A stretch of DNA of 5,463 nt. Source: Bacillota bacterium (GTDB taxonomy: Bacteria > Bacillota > UBA4882 > UBA8346). Positions 1-5,463 of the stretch are shown one piece after another. The notes beneath the pieces are model-generated. The model was not told the origin of the DNA. It was given only the letters and a program-made list of their open reading frames with translations, and searched no databases. Each line of letters begins with the position of its first letter. Position 1 is the stretch's first letter. The stretch covers positions 1 to 5,463 of the forward strand of contig JANQHU010000337.1 in the NCBI GenBank assembly GCA_028282485.1, written 5' to 3'. Both the position numbers and the translations under genes were made by a program.

Positions 1-698
1 AAAAAGTGCGAGTGGGAGCGGCTGGTGGAATTGGGACCCCGGAAGCCGCGGCCGCGGCCTTTATCATGGGGGCGGACTTCATCTTGACGGGCTCTATTAA
101 CCAGTGTACTGTGGAAGCTGCTACCAGTGAAGCGGTGAAAGATTTATTGCAGCAGATCAATGTTCAGGATACCGAATATGCACCCGCTGGGGATATGTTT
201 GAGTTAGGAGCCAAAGTCCAGGTTTTAAAAAAAGGTTTATTTTTTCCGGCACGGGCCAATAAATTATTTGAATTATACCGACAATATAATTCTTTAGATG
301 AGATTGATGAAAAGACCCGGCGCCAAATTGAAGAAAAGTATTTTAAATGTAGCTTTGAAGAGGTCTATCAAGATGTGCGGAAGTATTATCCGGCATCAGA
401 AATTGAAAAGGCCGAAAAAAATCCTAAACAGAAGATGGCCTTAGTTTTTCGTTGGTATTTTGGTTACAGTAGCCGTCTCGCCCTTTGTGGGGATGAAGCT
501 TGTCGGGTGGATTATCAAGTGCACTGTGGTCCGGCTCTGGGAGCCTTCAATCAGTGGGTGAAAGGATCAGCGTTGGAAGACTGGCGCAAACGGCATGTGG
601 ATGAGATTGGGCTGAAATTAATGCAGGAAACTGCTCAGCTGCTAATTTCTCGTTTTAATACACTCAACGCCGAAAAGAAGGAGCTGGTTTCGGCTTAG
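1..698 (+). CDS. pfaD: PfaD-family trans-acting enoyl reductase (C-terminal part, 5' end outside window)
   Basis: The reading frame is open from the left edge (first whole codon at 3) to TAG at 696-698, about 231 residues. PfaD-type proteins are FMN-binding TIM-barrel enzymes of about 450-540 residues, related to nitronate monooxygenase, that reduce enoyl-thioesters in trans on polyketide or polyunsaturated fatty acid synthases. Seen here: the glycine-rich FMN phosphate-binding stretch GAAGGIGTPEAAAAAF, then GADFILTGSINQ, the FPARANKLFELY block, and the C-terminal signature with WYFGYSSRLAL and DYQVHCGPALGAFNQW, which is typical of this family rather than of ordinary 2-nitropropane dioxygenases. 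The GTG at position 6 is only an internal Val codon; roughly half of the protein, with the rest of the barrel, lies to the left. A terminator follows directly, so this is the last gene of its operon. Whether it serves a trans-AT PKS or a PUFA synthase cannot be told; in Bacillota the former is likelier (inference). Confidence 0.9.
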   Translation, partial: KVRVGAAGGIGTPEAAAAAFIMGADFILTGSINQCTVEAATSEAVKDLLQQINVQDTEYAPAGDMFELGAKVQVLKKGLFFPARANKLFELYRQYNSLDEIDEKTRRQIEEKYFKCSFEEVYQDVRKYYPASEIEKAEKNPKQKMALVFRWYFGYSSRLALCGDEACRVDYQVHCGPALGAFNQWVKGSALEDWRKRHVDEIGLKLMQETAQLLISRFNTLNAEKKELVSA

Positions 699-735
699 TT
701 TGGTTGATTATTTTAAATCTAACATAATATTTTTT

Positions 736-775
736 AGCGACAATTTTTAAAATAGAGAATTGTCGCTTTTGTTTT
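736..775 (+). terminator. Rho-independent terminator after the pfaD-type gene
   Basis: A perfect 10-bp inverted repeat, AGCGACAATT (736-745) and AATTGTCGCT (758-767), encloses a 12-base loop and runs into TTTTTGTTTT. It starts 38 bases after the pfaD-type stop codon. The opposite strand has A residues rather than U after the stem, so it should work only on plus-strand transcripts. It separates the synthase-type operon from the ATPase gene that follows. Confidence 0.88.
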
Positions 776-806
776 CGGGGCCTTATATATCTTTCAAAAG
801 TTTTAT

Positions 807-834
807 GTTACAATAGATTTGCATTTGGTATAAT
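807..834 (+). promoter_or_regulatory. Extended -10 promoter of the AAA-ATPase-like gene
   Basis: A consensus TATAAT lies at 829-834, preceded by TGG to give the extended -10 motif TGnTATAAT (826-834). A weaker -35 match, GTTACA (807-812, 4 of 6 to TTGACA), is 16 bases upstream. Transcription would start near 841, leaving a leader of about 34 bases before the preferred TTG start at 875. It lies downstream of the terminator, so the ATPase gene is probably transcribed alone. Confidence 0.72.
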
Positions 835-860
835 ATAGACGTAAATCAATATTCGGGGTT

Positions 861-865
861 GGGAG
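861..865 (+). promoter_or_regulatory. Ribosome binding site that decides the TTG start at 875
   Basis: GGGAG at 861-865 directly abuts a TTG at 866, which is too close for initiation there. It sits 9 bases before a second in-frame TTG at 875. Aligned to AAGGAGG, the gap to 875 is 8 bases, the same as for the TelA gene in this window. This favours 875 as the start. Confidence 0.65.
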
Positions 866-874
866 TTGGTTTTT

Positions 875-2410
875 TTGAAAAAATTGCCTATCGGAATTCA
901 AGATTTTAGTAAACTAATTAAAATTGATTACTTATATGTGGATAAAACTAAAATTATTTACCAATTATTAGCTAGCTGGGGAAACTACTACTTCCTCTCG
1001 CGGCCACGGCGGTTTGGCAAGAGCCTTTTGCTCTCCACCTTAAAAGAAATTTTTACCGGGAATCGGGAGTTATTCAAAGATTTGTGGATTTACGATCAGA
1101 TTGCTTGGGATAAATACCCAGTAATTCAAATGGATTTTAGTAGTATTACCCACTCCGAAGGACGTGCCGATTTTATCAGTAATATTAACTATTTTTTAGA
1201 TATGACAGCCAAAGAGTATGACTTGACTTTAGAAGCGACTGGTAATAAAGAAAAATTTAAAGAGCTTATTATAAAACTTCATGCCCAGCACGGCAAGGTA
1301 GTTGTCTTGATTGACGAATATGATAAACCAATTATTGATTATATTGATGAACCGTCTAAAGCGTTAGAGAATAAAGAGGTTTTAGCCGGATTTTATGAAA
1401 TACTTAAAAATACGGATGCTTATCTGAGGTTTGTCTTGATTACTGGAGTTTCCAAGTTTTCCAAAGTATCTATTTTTTCCCGGTTGAATAATCTGGTGGA
1501 CATTACTTTAAATAGAGAGTTTGCCCAGATAACTGGTTATACCCAAGCGGAATTAGAAACCTATTTTGGCGATTACCTGGAGATCTTAGCTACTAAAACA
1601 GGTTTAGAAAAGACAGCGGTTTTAAAAAAGATCAAAGAATGGTATAACGGCTATAGTTGGACGGACGGTCAACAAACTGTTTATAATCCTTTTGGGATCT
1701 TAAATCTTTTTTATGCCAATGAATTTCGCAATTACTGGTTTCAAACCGCCACCCCCACTTTTTTAATTAAACTAATTAAGGAAGAACAGGTTTATGTGGA
1801 AGATTTTGAAGGCTATACTGTGGGTGAAACTTCCTTCGAATCTTTTGATCTCCAAAAGTTGCACCCAGTCGTCTTATTGTTTCAAACCGGATATCTGACC
1901 ATTAAAAAAGCGGCGAATCGCCTTTATGAGCTGGGTTATCCCAATTTTGAAGTAAAAGAATCCTTTTTAATTCATTTAACCGCCGAATTTAGCGGGGTGG
2001 CCGCCATCGATATTGCGCCCCTCTATTTTAAAATGTTAGACTATTTGCAAAAAGAGAATTTTGTCAGATTTCAGACGGCCTTAACTGCTTTATTTGCCAA
2101 GATTCCTTACCAATTACACCTAGATCATGAAAGTTATTATCATTCATTATGTTATTTGATTCTGGCACTCCTAGGTGCGGCCATTGATTTAGAAGAAAAT
2201 ACCGACAAAGGGCGAATCGACGCTGTTTTAGAGTTAGAGGGGTTAGTCTACATTATTGAATTCAAACTAGATGAAGCCCTGGCTGCTTTGGAGCAGATTA
2301 AAAATAAACGGTATTACGAAAAATATCTGAATACCCACCGGAAGATCATCCTCTTGGGGGTGGGCGGTTTTCGGATGAAACAAATTGAGGTTTTACATGA
2401 GGTGATCTGA
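875..2410 (+). CDS. AAA-ATPase-like protein with C-terminal PD-(D/E)XK nuclease-like domain
   Basis: From TTG at 875 the product is 511 residues beginning MKKLPIGIQDF, which matches the usual N-terminus of the AAA-ATPase-like/DUF1703 family; the longer form from TTG at 866 adds three residues. Domains in order: the N-terminal segment PIGIQDFSKL..YLYVDKT, a P-loop of the family type RPRRFGKS (residues 43-50), which lacks the first glycine of a classic Walker A motif, and a Walker B-like block VVVLIDEYDKP with D147/E148. Near the C-terminus is a PD-(D/E)XK-like core: D449 in GRIDAV, then E462 and K464 in IIEFK. Family members are common in Bacteroidota, clostridia and some symbionts, often as orphan genes in several copies; their cellular role is not established and nuclease activity is predicted only from the fold. 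The gene has its own promoter and terminates one base short of the convergent glycosidase stop. All motifs appear intact, so it is probably functional. Confidence 0.88.
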   Translation: MKKLPIGIQDFSKLIKIDYLYVDKTKIIYQLLASWGNYYFLSRPRRFGKSLLLSTLKEIFTGNRELFKDLWIYDQIAWDKYPVIQMDFSSITHSEGRADFISNINYFLDMTAKEYDLTLEATGNKEKFKELIIKLHAQHGKVVVLIDEYDKPIIDYIDEPSKALENKEVLAGFYEILKNTDAYLRFVLITGVSKFSKVSIFSRLNNLVDITLNREFAQITGYTQAELETYFGDYLEILATKTGLEKTAVLKKIKEWYNGYSWTDGQQTVYNPFGILNLFYANEFRNYWFQTATPTFLIKLIKEEQVYVEDFEGYTVGETSFESFDLQKLHPVVLLFQTGYLTIKKAANRLYELGYPNFEVKESFLIHLTAEFSGVAAIDIAPLYFKMLDYLQKENFVRFQTALTALFAKIPYQLHLDHESYYHSLCYLILALLGAAIDLEENTDKGRIDAVLELEGLVYIIEFKLDEALAALEQIKNKRYYEKYLNTHRKIILLGVGGFRMKQIEVLHEVI

Positions 2411-2411
2411 T

Positions 2412-3638
2412 TTAATACCGCTCCAATAACTCCTGACTGAAGCCATTCTGTTTAATAATCTCCCCGTAAAGCCGCCCGCTGGGTTTAATAGTCCTAGTTC
2501 TTTCCGGGGACTCGTGATCCACATGAACCAGGCCGAAACGGCAGGAGAGGCCTTCGGCTAGCTCGAAATTATCGAGAGTCGACCAGTGAAGATAGCCTTT
2601 GACTAAAACCTTATCCTGAATGGCCCGCCAGAGATGGTAGAGGTGTTTGACCAGATAGGCGGGACGCAGTTCGTCATGATCATCACAAACCCCATTTTCG
2701 GTAACGATAATCGGAATTTGATACTTCTGCCAACATTCTGTTAGAGCCAGATAGAATTTATCGGGCATTATATCCCACCCCAGTTTACTCTTTTCTCCAG
2801 CGGGATGGGGAGTGTTGATTAAGGGGAATTTAACTAGATCACTGCGGTAGTATTGCATTCCGATAAAATCCAGATGGTTTTGCACTTTTTTTAAATAAGT
2901 ACCAACAAAGAGTTTTTCGATCAGCTGTTTGGCCAAACGGTCTAGCATACTGCCGGAAGCCGGAAGAAAATAAATCCAGGCTAGGGACCAACCAATTTGG
3001 GGCAGCGGCCAATTCTCCTTTTGGTAGACTTGCTGAATCGTGGCGTAAGCTTGGCAGTGGACCCGGGACATGATCTTTCCTATTTTTAAAGCTTTCCAAA
3101 AACATTTTTCTCCCGGTGGAAAGATCCCGCGAAAATAGCTCTCGGCCGCGTAAGTATTTGGTTCATTTATGGTTAGCCAGAAATCCACCAAGTCCCCTAG
3201 AAAGGCCACGGTTTTTTGGACATAACGGCAAAAGTAATCATTAATCTGGGGATTAAACCAGCCGTTTTGGTCGGCTAACCAGAGGGGTGTGGTAAAATGG
3301 TGCAGGGTCACCATGCTCTTGAGTCCCAGGGCTTTCATGCGCATTAGTTCGTCACGATAATGGGCCAGGGCCGCTTCGTCAAAAAAACCTTCCTGAGGTT
3401 CGATACGGGCCCATTCGACTCCGATGCGGGCCGCGTTATGATTCATTTCTTGTAACAACTGCACATCCTCAATGTAATGGCGGTAGTGATGCACGGCGTC
3501 ATTGGGGTTGGAACCATCTTTAATATGGCCTTTGATGGCCCAGCGGTAAAAATCGTGGTTTTGACAGTCCCCTTCTATTTGAAAGGCGGAGGTAGAACTA
3601 CCCCAGAGAAAGTCGGGGGGGAAAAGATATTCGGGCAT
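2412..3638 (-). CDS. Glycoside hydrolase family 1 protein (beta-glucosidase-like)
   Basis: The 408-residue product from ATG at 3638 is a retaining GH1 beta-glycosidase with a TIM barrel, probably cytoplasmic because no signal peptide is visible. Seen: the N-terminal DFLWGSSTSAFQIEG with glycone-binding Q20, LHHFTTPLWL, the acid/base E159 in TINEP, the nucleophile E314 in TENG, and the C-terminal LDNFELAEG..RFGLVHVD. Both catalytic glutamates are present. It is shorter than typical GH1 enzymes (about 440-470 residues), and the two glutamates are 155 residues apart instead of about 185, so loops between them are trimmed. Two subsite positions differ from the common pattern: Q262 in GMQYY where NYY is usual, and L360 after E359 where Trp is usual. 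It does not show the KRYGFIYVD-type end of 6-phospho-beta-glucosidases. I chose ATG 3638 over ATG 3674 because AAGGAGG lies between them. The natural substrate is unknown. Confidence 0.92.
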   Translation of the reverse strand: MPEYLFPPDFLWGSSTSAFQIEGDCQNHDFYRWAIKGHIKDGSNPNDAVHHYRHYIEDVQLLQEMNHNAARIGVEWARIEPQEGFFDEAALAHYRDELMRMKALGLKSMVTLHHFTTPLWLADQNGWFNPQINDYFCRYVQKTVAFLGDLVDFWLTINEPNTYAAESYFRGIFPPGEKCFWKALKIGKIMSRVHCQAYATIQQVYQKENWPLPQIGWSLAWIYFLPASGSMLDRLAKQLIEKLFVGTYLKKVQNHLDFIGMQYYRSDLVKFPLINTPHPAGEKSKLGWDIMPDKFYLALTECWQKYQIPIIVTENGVCDDHDELRPAYLVKHLYHLWRAIQDKVLVKGYLHWSTLDNFELAEGLSCRFGLVHVDHESPERTRTIKPSGRLYGEIIKQNGFSQELLERY

Positions 3639-3649
3639 GGGCTTAAGAT

Positions 3650-3656
3650 CCTCCTT
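3650..3656 (-). promoter_or_regulatory. Ribosome binding site of the GH1 gene
   Basis: On the minus strand AAGGAGG occupies 3656-3650, 11 bases before ATG at 3638. Starting at the upstream ATG (3674) would place this perfect site inside the coding region as the codons for Lys-Glu-Asp, and the extra 12 residues do not belong to the conserved GH1 N-terminus. This settles the start at 3638. Confidence 0.85.
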
Positions 3657-3726
3657 GGAAATTTTGCTTACCAAAATATTCGTGGTTACTGAAAAGATTA
3701 CCTTTTTTCAAGAAGTGTTAAATCTC

Positions 3727-3753
3727 TTGCAATTTTTAATTTATTCTTATAAA
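3727..3753 (+). promoter_or_regulatory. Probable promoter of the XpaC-like/TelA operon
   Basis: TTGCAA (3727-3732) resembles a -35 box and TATAAA (3748-3753) a -10 box, with a 15-base spacer; reading the -10 as TAAACT (3750-3755) would give 17. The region is AT-rich and transcription would start around 3760, leaving a leader of about 40 bases. A short inverted repeat, CAAGA (3709-3713) and TCTTG (3725-3729), overlaps the -35 box and could be an operator, although five-base arms are weak evidence. Confidence 0.45.
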
Positions 3754-3785
3754 CTAGAAATAGAAGTCGATTTTTTAGTTTTAAA

Positions 3786-3790
3786 AAGGA
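3786..3790 (+). promoter_or_regulatory. Ribosome binding site of the XpaC-like gene
   Basis: AAGGA at 3786-3790, within AAAAAGGATGG, is the only good Shine-Dalgarno match before the XpaC-like frame. Aligned to AAGGAGG it lies 8 bases before an in-frame ATT at 3801, the same spacing as the TelA gene. It is too close to the out-of-frame ATG at 3790, and far too distant from the in-frame ATG at 3918. Confidence 0.5.
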
Positions 3791-3800
3791 TGGGATCAAA

Positions 3801-4277
3801 ATTCTTTTTCGACTATTTAAATTTTTAGGAAAAAAAGAGCCAGCACAGCAGAATGAAGCGGAAGGTCCACCGGAGGAGACAACGGATGAACCCCGGGAGA
3901 TTTTAAATCAAGCTAAAATGGCTCTTAAAGCCATGGCCATTTTTATCTTTGAGATTGCCGATCCCCCTTTGTTTACCAATTTATTATTATTTTCTGCCTA
4001 TTATGCTTTTCTGATTGAATTTTATGAGCAAGATCGAGAACGGCAAATTTCCGTTAAAGAACTGCTGTTTTTGAAATATATTGACATGGTCAAAGATGTT
4101 TTAACTAACTTTAACGAACAGACAGCCAGCCAGGAGCAAAAGAAGGAGCTTTTAACTACCTTACAAACCCTCAATGCAAAATTATATACCACCATTAAAA
4201 ATATTAAAGAACAAGGGGAAACGGATTTGCGAATTGATTTAAAAACTATGCAGGATCTGATTAAGACGGATTTTTAA
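3801..4277 (+). CDS. XpaC-like small helical protein, start uncertain (ATT 3801 or ATG 3918)
   Basis: The frame is open from 3753 to TAA at 4275-4277, with no in-frame ATG, GTG or TTG before 3918. From ATG 3918 the product is 119 residues; from ATT 3801, behind the ribosome binding site, it is 158. The extra N-terminal part reads LFRLFKFLGKKE, then a Pro/Glu-rich linker (EAEGPPEETTDEPRE), and has coding-like composition, so I regard it as translated (inference). The body has a hydrophobic stretch (AMAIFIFEIADPPLFTNLLL), a YYAFLIEFYE helix and a charged C-terminal end DLRIDLKTMQDLIKTDF. This order resembles XpaC (5-bromo-4-chloroindolyl phosphate hydrolysis family, about 200 residues), which ends with a similar acidic Asp-Ile-x-x-Leu-type motif and lies upstream of the TelA homologue yaaN in Bacillus. 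The context supports that call more than the sequence does; biochemical function is unknown. TelA follows after 22 bases. Confidence 0.6.
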   Translation: MLFRLFKFLGKKEPAQQNEAEGPPEETTDEPREILNQAKMALKAMAIFIFEIADPPLFTNLLLFSAYYAFLIEFYEQDRERQISVKELLFLKYIDMVKDVLTNFNEQTASQEQKKELLTTLQTLNAKLYTTIKNIKEQGETDLRIDLKTMQDLIKTDF

Positions 4278-4283
4278 TCCAAG

Positions 4284-4290
4284 AAAGGAG
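4284..4290 (+). promoter_or_regulatory. Ribosome binding site of the TelA-family gene
   Basis: AAAGGAG at 4284-4290 lies 9 bases before ATG 4300, in the 22-base gap after the XpaC-like stop codon. There is no promoter or terminator in this gap, which supports co-transcription of the two genes. Confidence 0.85.
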
Positions 4291-4299
4291 ATTTTATTA

Positions 4300-5463
4300 A
4301 TGAGTTTTGAAGATTTATTAGCTAAAGTTGACGATAATAACCAGAAGCTTGATACCGCCGCCCGAGAGGTGCAACAAGAAAGTGCTGGCACAGCCATTAT
4401 TAACCCGGAAACTGAAAAAAAGTACGCGGTGGACCTTTCCAAGTTTAATGACCAGGATGTGCAAACGGTGCGGCAATTAAAAGAAAACATTAATTTCACT
4501 AATTCCAGCGATATTACTAGTTTAGGATCGGAAGTCCAAAGCAGTATTGCCAAGTTTGCTGATGGGATTTTGCAAGGGGTAAAGACGAAAGATACGGGAG
4601 TGGTGGGCCAGAATCTAACAACCCTTTTGACCACCATTCAAGGAGTGGATATGGACAAGCTCCAGGAGAAAAAATCTTTTTTTGATAAAATCCCTTTTTT
4701 GAAATCTTTTTCTAATAACGTTTCCGCCATGAAGATCAAGGTGGAAAATGTTACCGAAACAGTGGATAAGATCGTGGTGGCTTTAGATACGGCCCGAAAA
4801 GAATTAATTCGGGATATTAATGTTTTAGATTCTTTATATGATAAAAATTTCGAGTATTTGAAAAACCTGGAGCTGTGTATTGCCGCCGGGGAAATGAAGC
4901 ATAATGAATTATCGGAAACTATTTTAGTCGAGCTAAAGCAAAAAGCAGAAGCTACTCAAGATATGTTGGATATTCAAAAGTACAATGATTTTTGCCGGAT
5001 GTTGACGGAGTTGGAAAAACGGATTTACGACCTGCGACTCAGTCGCGAGATTGCCATTCAGACCATGCCCCAGATTCGGATTATTCAGAGTAATGACAAG
5101 ACCCTGGCTAATAAGATTCAGGCAAGTATTTTAACCACGATTCCCATTTGGAAGAATCAAATGGCTCTAGCAATCTCTTTAAACCGACAGAAAACAGCCC
5201 TGGAGCTTCAAAAGAAGGTCTCCGATACTACCGAAGATATGTTGAAGCAAAATGCCGAGCTCCTCAAAATGAACTCCATTGAAGTGGCCAAAGAGAGCGA
5301 GCGAGGGATTATTAGTATCGAAACTCTCAGAGAAACCCATACTAAATTATTAGAAACAATTGAAGAGTCTGTTAAAATTTATCAGGAAGGACGTCAGAAA
5401 CGGCAAAACGTAGAAGAAGAGCTTCACCAATTGGAAGAGTCCCAAAAACAAAAATTATTAGCG
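4300..5463 (+). CDS. telA: TelA-family (toxic anion resistance) protein, 3' end outside window
   Basis: The frame is open from ATG 4300 to the right edge, 388 residues without a stop. It is almost entirely helical with long charged coiled-coil segments. Family hallmarks: the block FFDKIPFLKSF (about residues 127-137), followed by a Val/Thr-rich helix, a middle region KNLELCIAAGE.., and the most diagnostic stretch, TMPQIRIIQSNDKTLANKIQ followed by ILTTIPIWKNQMALAI. The end, SIETLRETHTKLLETIEESV..YQEGRQKR, matches the usual C-terminus, and TelA proteins are about 360-400 residues, so only a few residues should be missing. Members include TelA of plasmid tellurite-resistance loci and Bacillus YaaN and YceH; they are linked to tellurite, antimicrobial-peptide and envelope stress resistance, but the mechanism is not settled and no enzyme activity is known. 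No TerC/TerD-type genes are visible, so this is probably the chromosomal YaaN-like version paired with an XpaC-like protein rather than a tellurite island. Confidence 0.93.
   Translation, partial: MSFEDLLAKVDDNNQKLDTAAREVQQESAGTAIINPETEKKYAVDLSKFNDQDVQTVRQLKENINFTNSSDITSLGSEVQSSIAKFADGILQGVKTKDTGVVGQNLTTLLTTIQGVDMDKLQEKKSFFDKIPFLKSFSNNVSAMKIKVENVTETVDKIVVALDTARKELIRDINVLDSLYDKNFEYLKNLELCIAAGEMKHNELSETILVELKQKAEATQDMLDIQKYNDFCRMLTELEKRIYDLRLSREIAIQTMPQIRIIQSNDKTLANKIQASILTTIPIWKNQMALAISLNRQKTALELQKKVSDTTEDMLKQNAELLKMNSIEVAKESERGIISIETLRETHTKLLETIEESVKIYQEGRQKRQNVEEELHQLEESQKQKLLA

Noticed and set aside
2839..3105. Minus-strand open frame of 88 codons
   Set aside because: It lies wholly inside the GH1 gene on the same strand in another frame, has no ribosome binding site of note, and its Pro/Ser/Arg-rich product resembles no family.
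3477..3692. Plus-strand open frame of 71 codons
   Set aside because: It is antisense to the GH1 N-terminal coding region and has no recognisable domain or proper ribosome binding site.
3660..3730. Minus-strand promoter for the GH1 gene (for example TTTAAC with TAATCT)
   Set aside because: Both boxes match the consensus poorly and several equally weak alternatives exist in this AT-rich stretch, so no position can be defended, although a promoter must lie here or nearby.
3637..3828. Plus-strand open frame of 63 codons across the divergent intergenic region
   Set aside because: Its start overlaps the GH1 start codon on the opposite strand, it runs through the promoter region, and the product is just translated AT-rich DNA.
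3790..3828. Possible 12-codon leader peptide (ATG at 3790)
   Set aside because: The Shine-Dalgarno sequence directly touches this ATG, so initiation there is unlikely; it is more telling as a possible frameshifted start of the XpaC-like gene.
4239..4637. Minus-strand open frame of 132 codons
   Set aside because: It is antisense to the end of the XpaC-like gene and the start of the TelA gene, both well supported; its Ser/Val/Leu-rich product looks like an antisense artefact.
4300..5463. Tellurite-resistance island
   Set aside because: TelA alone does not make one; no TerC, TerD, TehA or KlaB-type genes are visible, and the XpaC-like neighbour fits the chromosomal YaaN type better.

Overview
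The window looks like chromosomal DNA of moderately low GC from a Gram-positive-type bacterium, most likely Bacillota. The grounds are AGGAGG-type ribosome binding sites, an intrinsic terminator with a U-tract, a TTG start, and an adjacent XpaC-like/TelA gene pair arranged like xpaC-yaaN of Bacillus. No rRNA, tRNA, CRISPR array or insertion sequence was seen, so genus-level placement is not possible.

Layout, left to right. (1) Positions 1-698, plus strand: the C-terminal part of a PfaD-family FMN enoyl reductase, the trans-acting ER of polyketide and polyunsaturated fatty acid synthases. A strong rho-independent terminator (736-775) follows, so a PKS/PUFA-type locus probably lies to the left and ends here. 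(2) Positions 875-2410, plus strand: a stand-alone gene with its own extended -10 promoter, encoding an AAA-ATPase-like protein with a C-terminal PD-(D/E)XK nuclease-like domain. (3) Positions 2412-3638, minus strand: a family 1 glycoside hydrolase whose stop codon lies one base from the stop of the convergent ATPase gene. (4) A divergent intergenic region (3639-3800) with a likely plus-strand promoter and ribosome binding sites facing both ways. (5) Positions 3801-4277 and 4300-5463, plus strand: a probable operon of a small XpaC-like protein and a TelA-family protein. The TelA gene runs off the right edge but is nearly complete.

The genes fall into four separate transcription units with no evident shared pathway: secondary metabolite assembly, an orphan ATPase/nuclease, cytoplasmic beta-glycoside hydrolysis, and a TelA-type envelope-stress or anion-resistance pair. 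The points most worth a second look are the start of the XpaC-like gene, which has no in-frame ATG/GTG/TTG near its ribosome binding site but a well-placed ATT, and two changed glycone-subsite positions in the glycosidase. I did not find convincing evidence of a wholly new multi-gene system.
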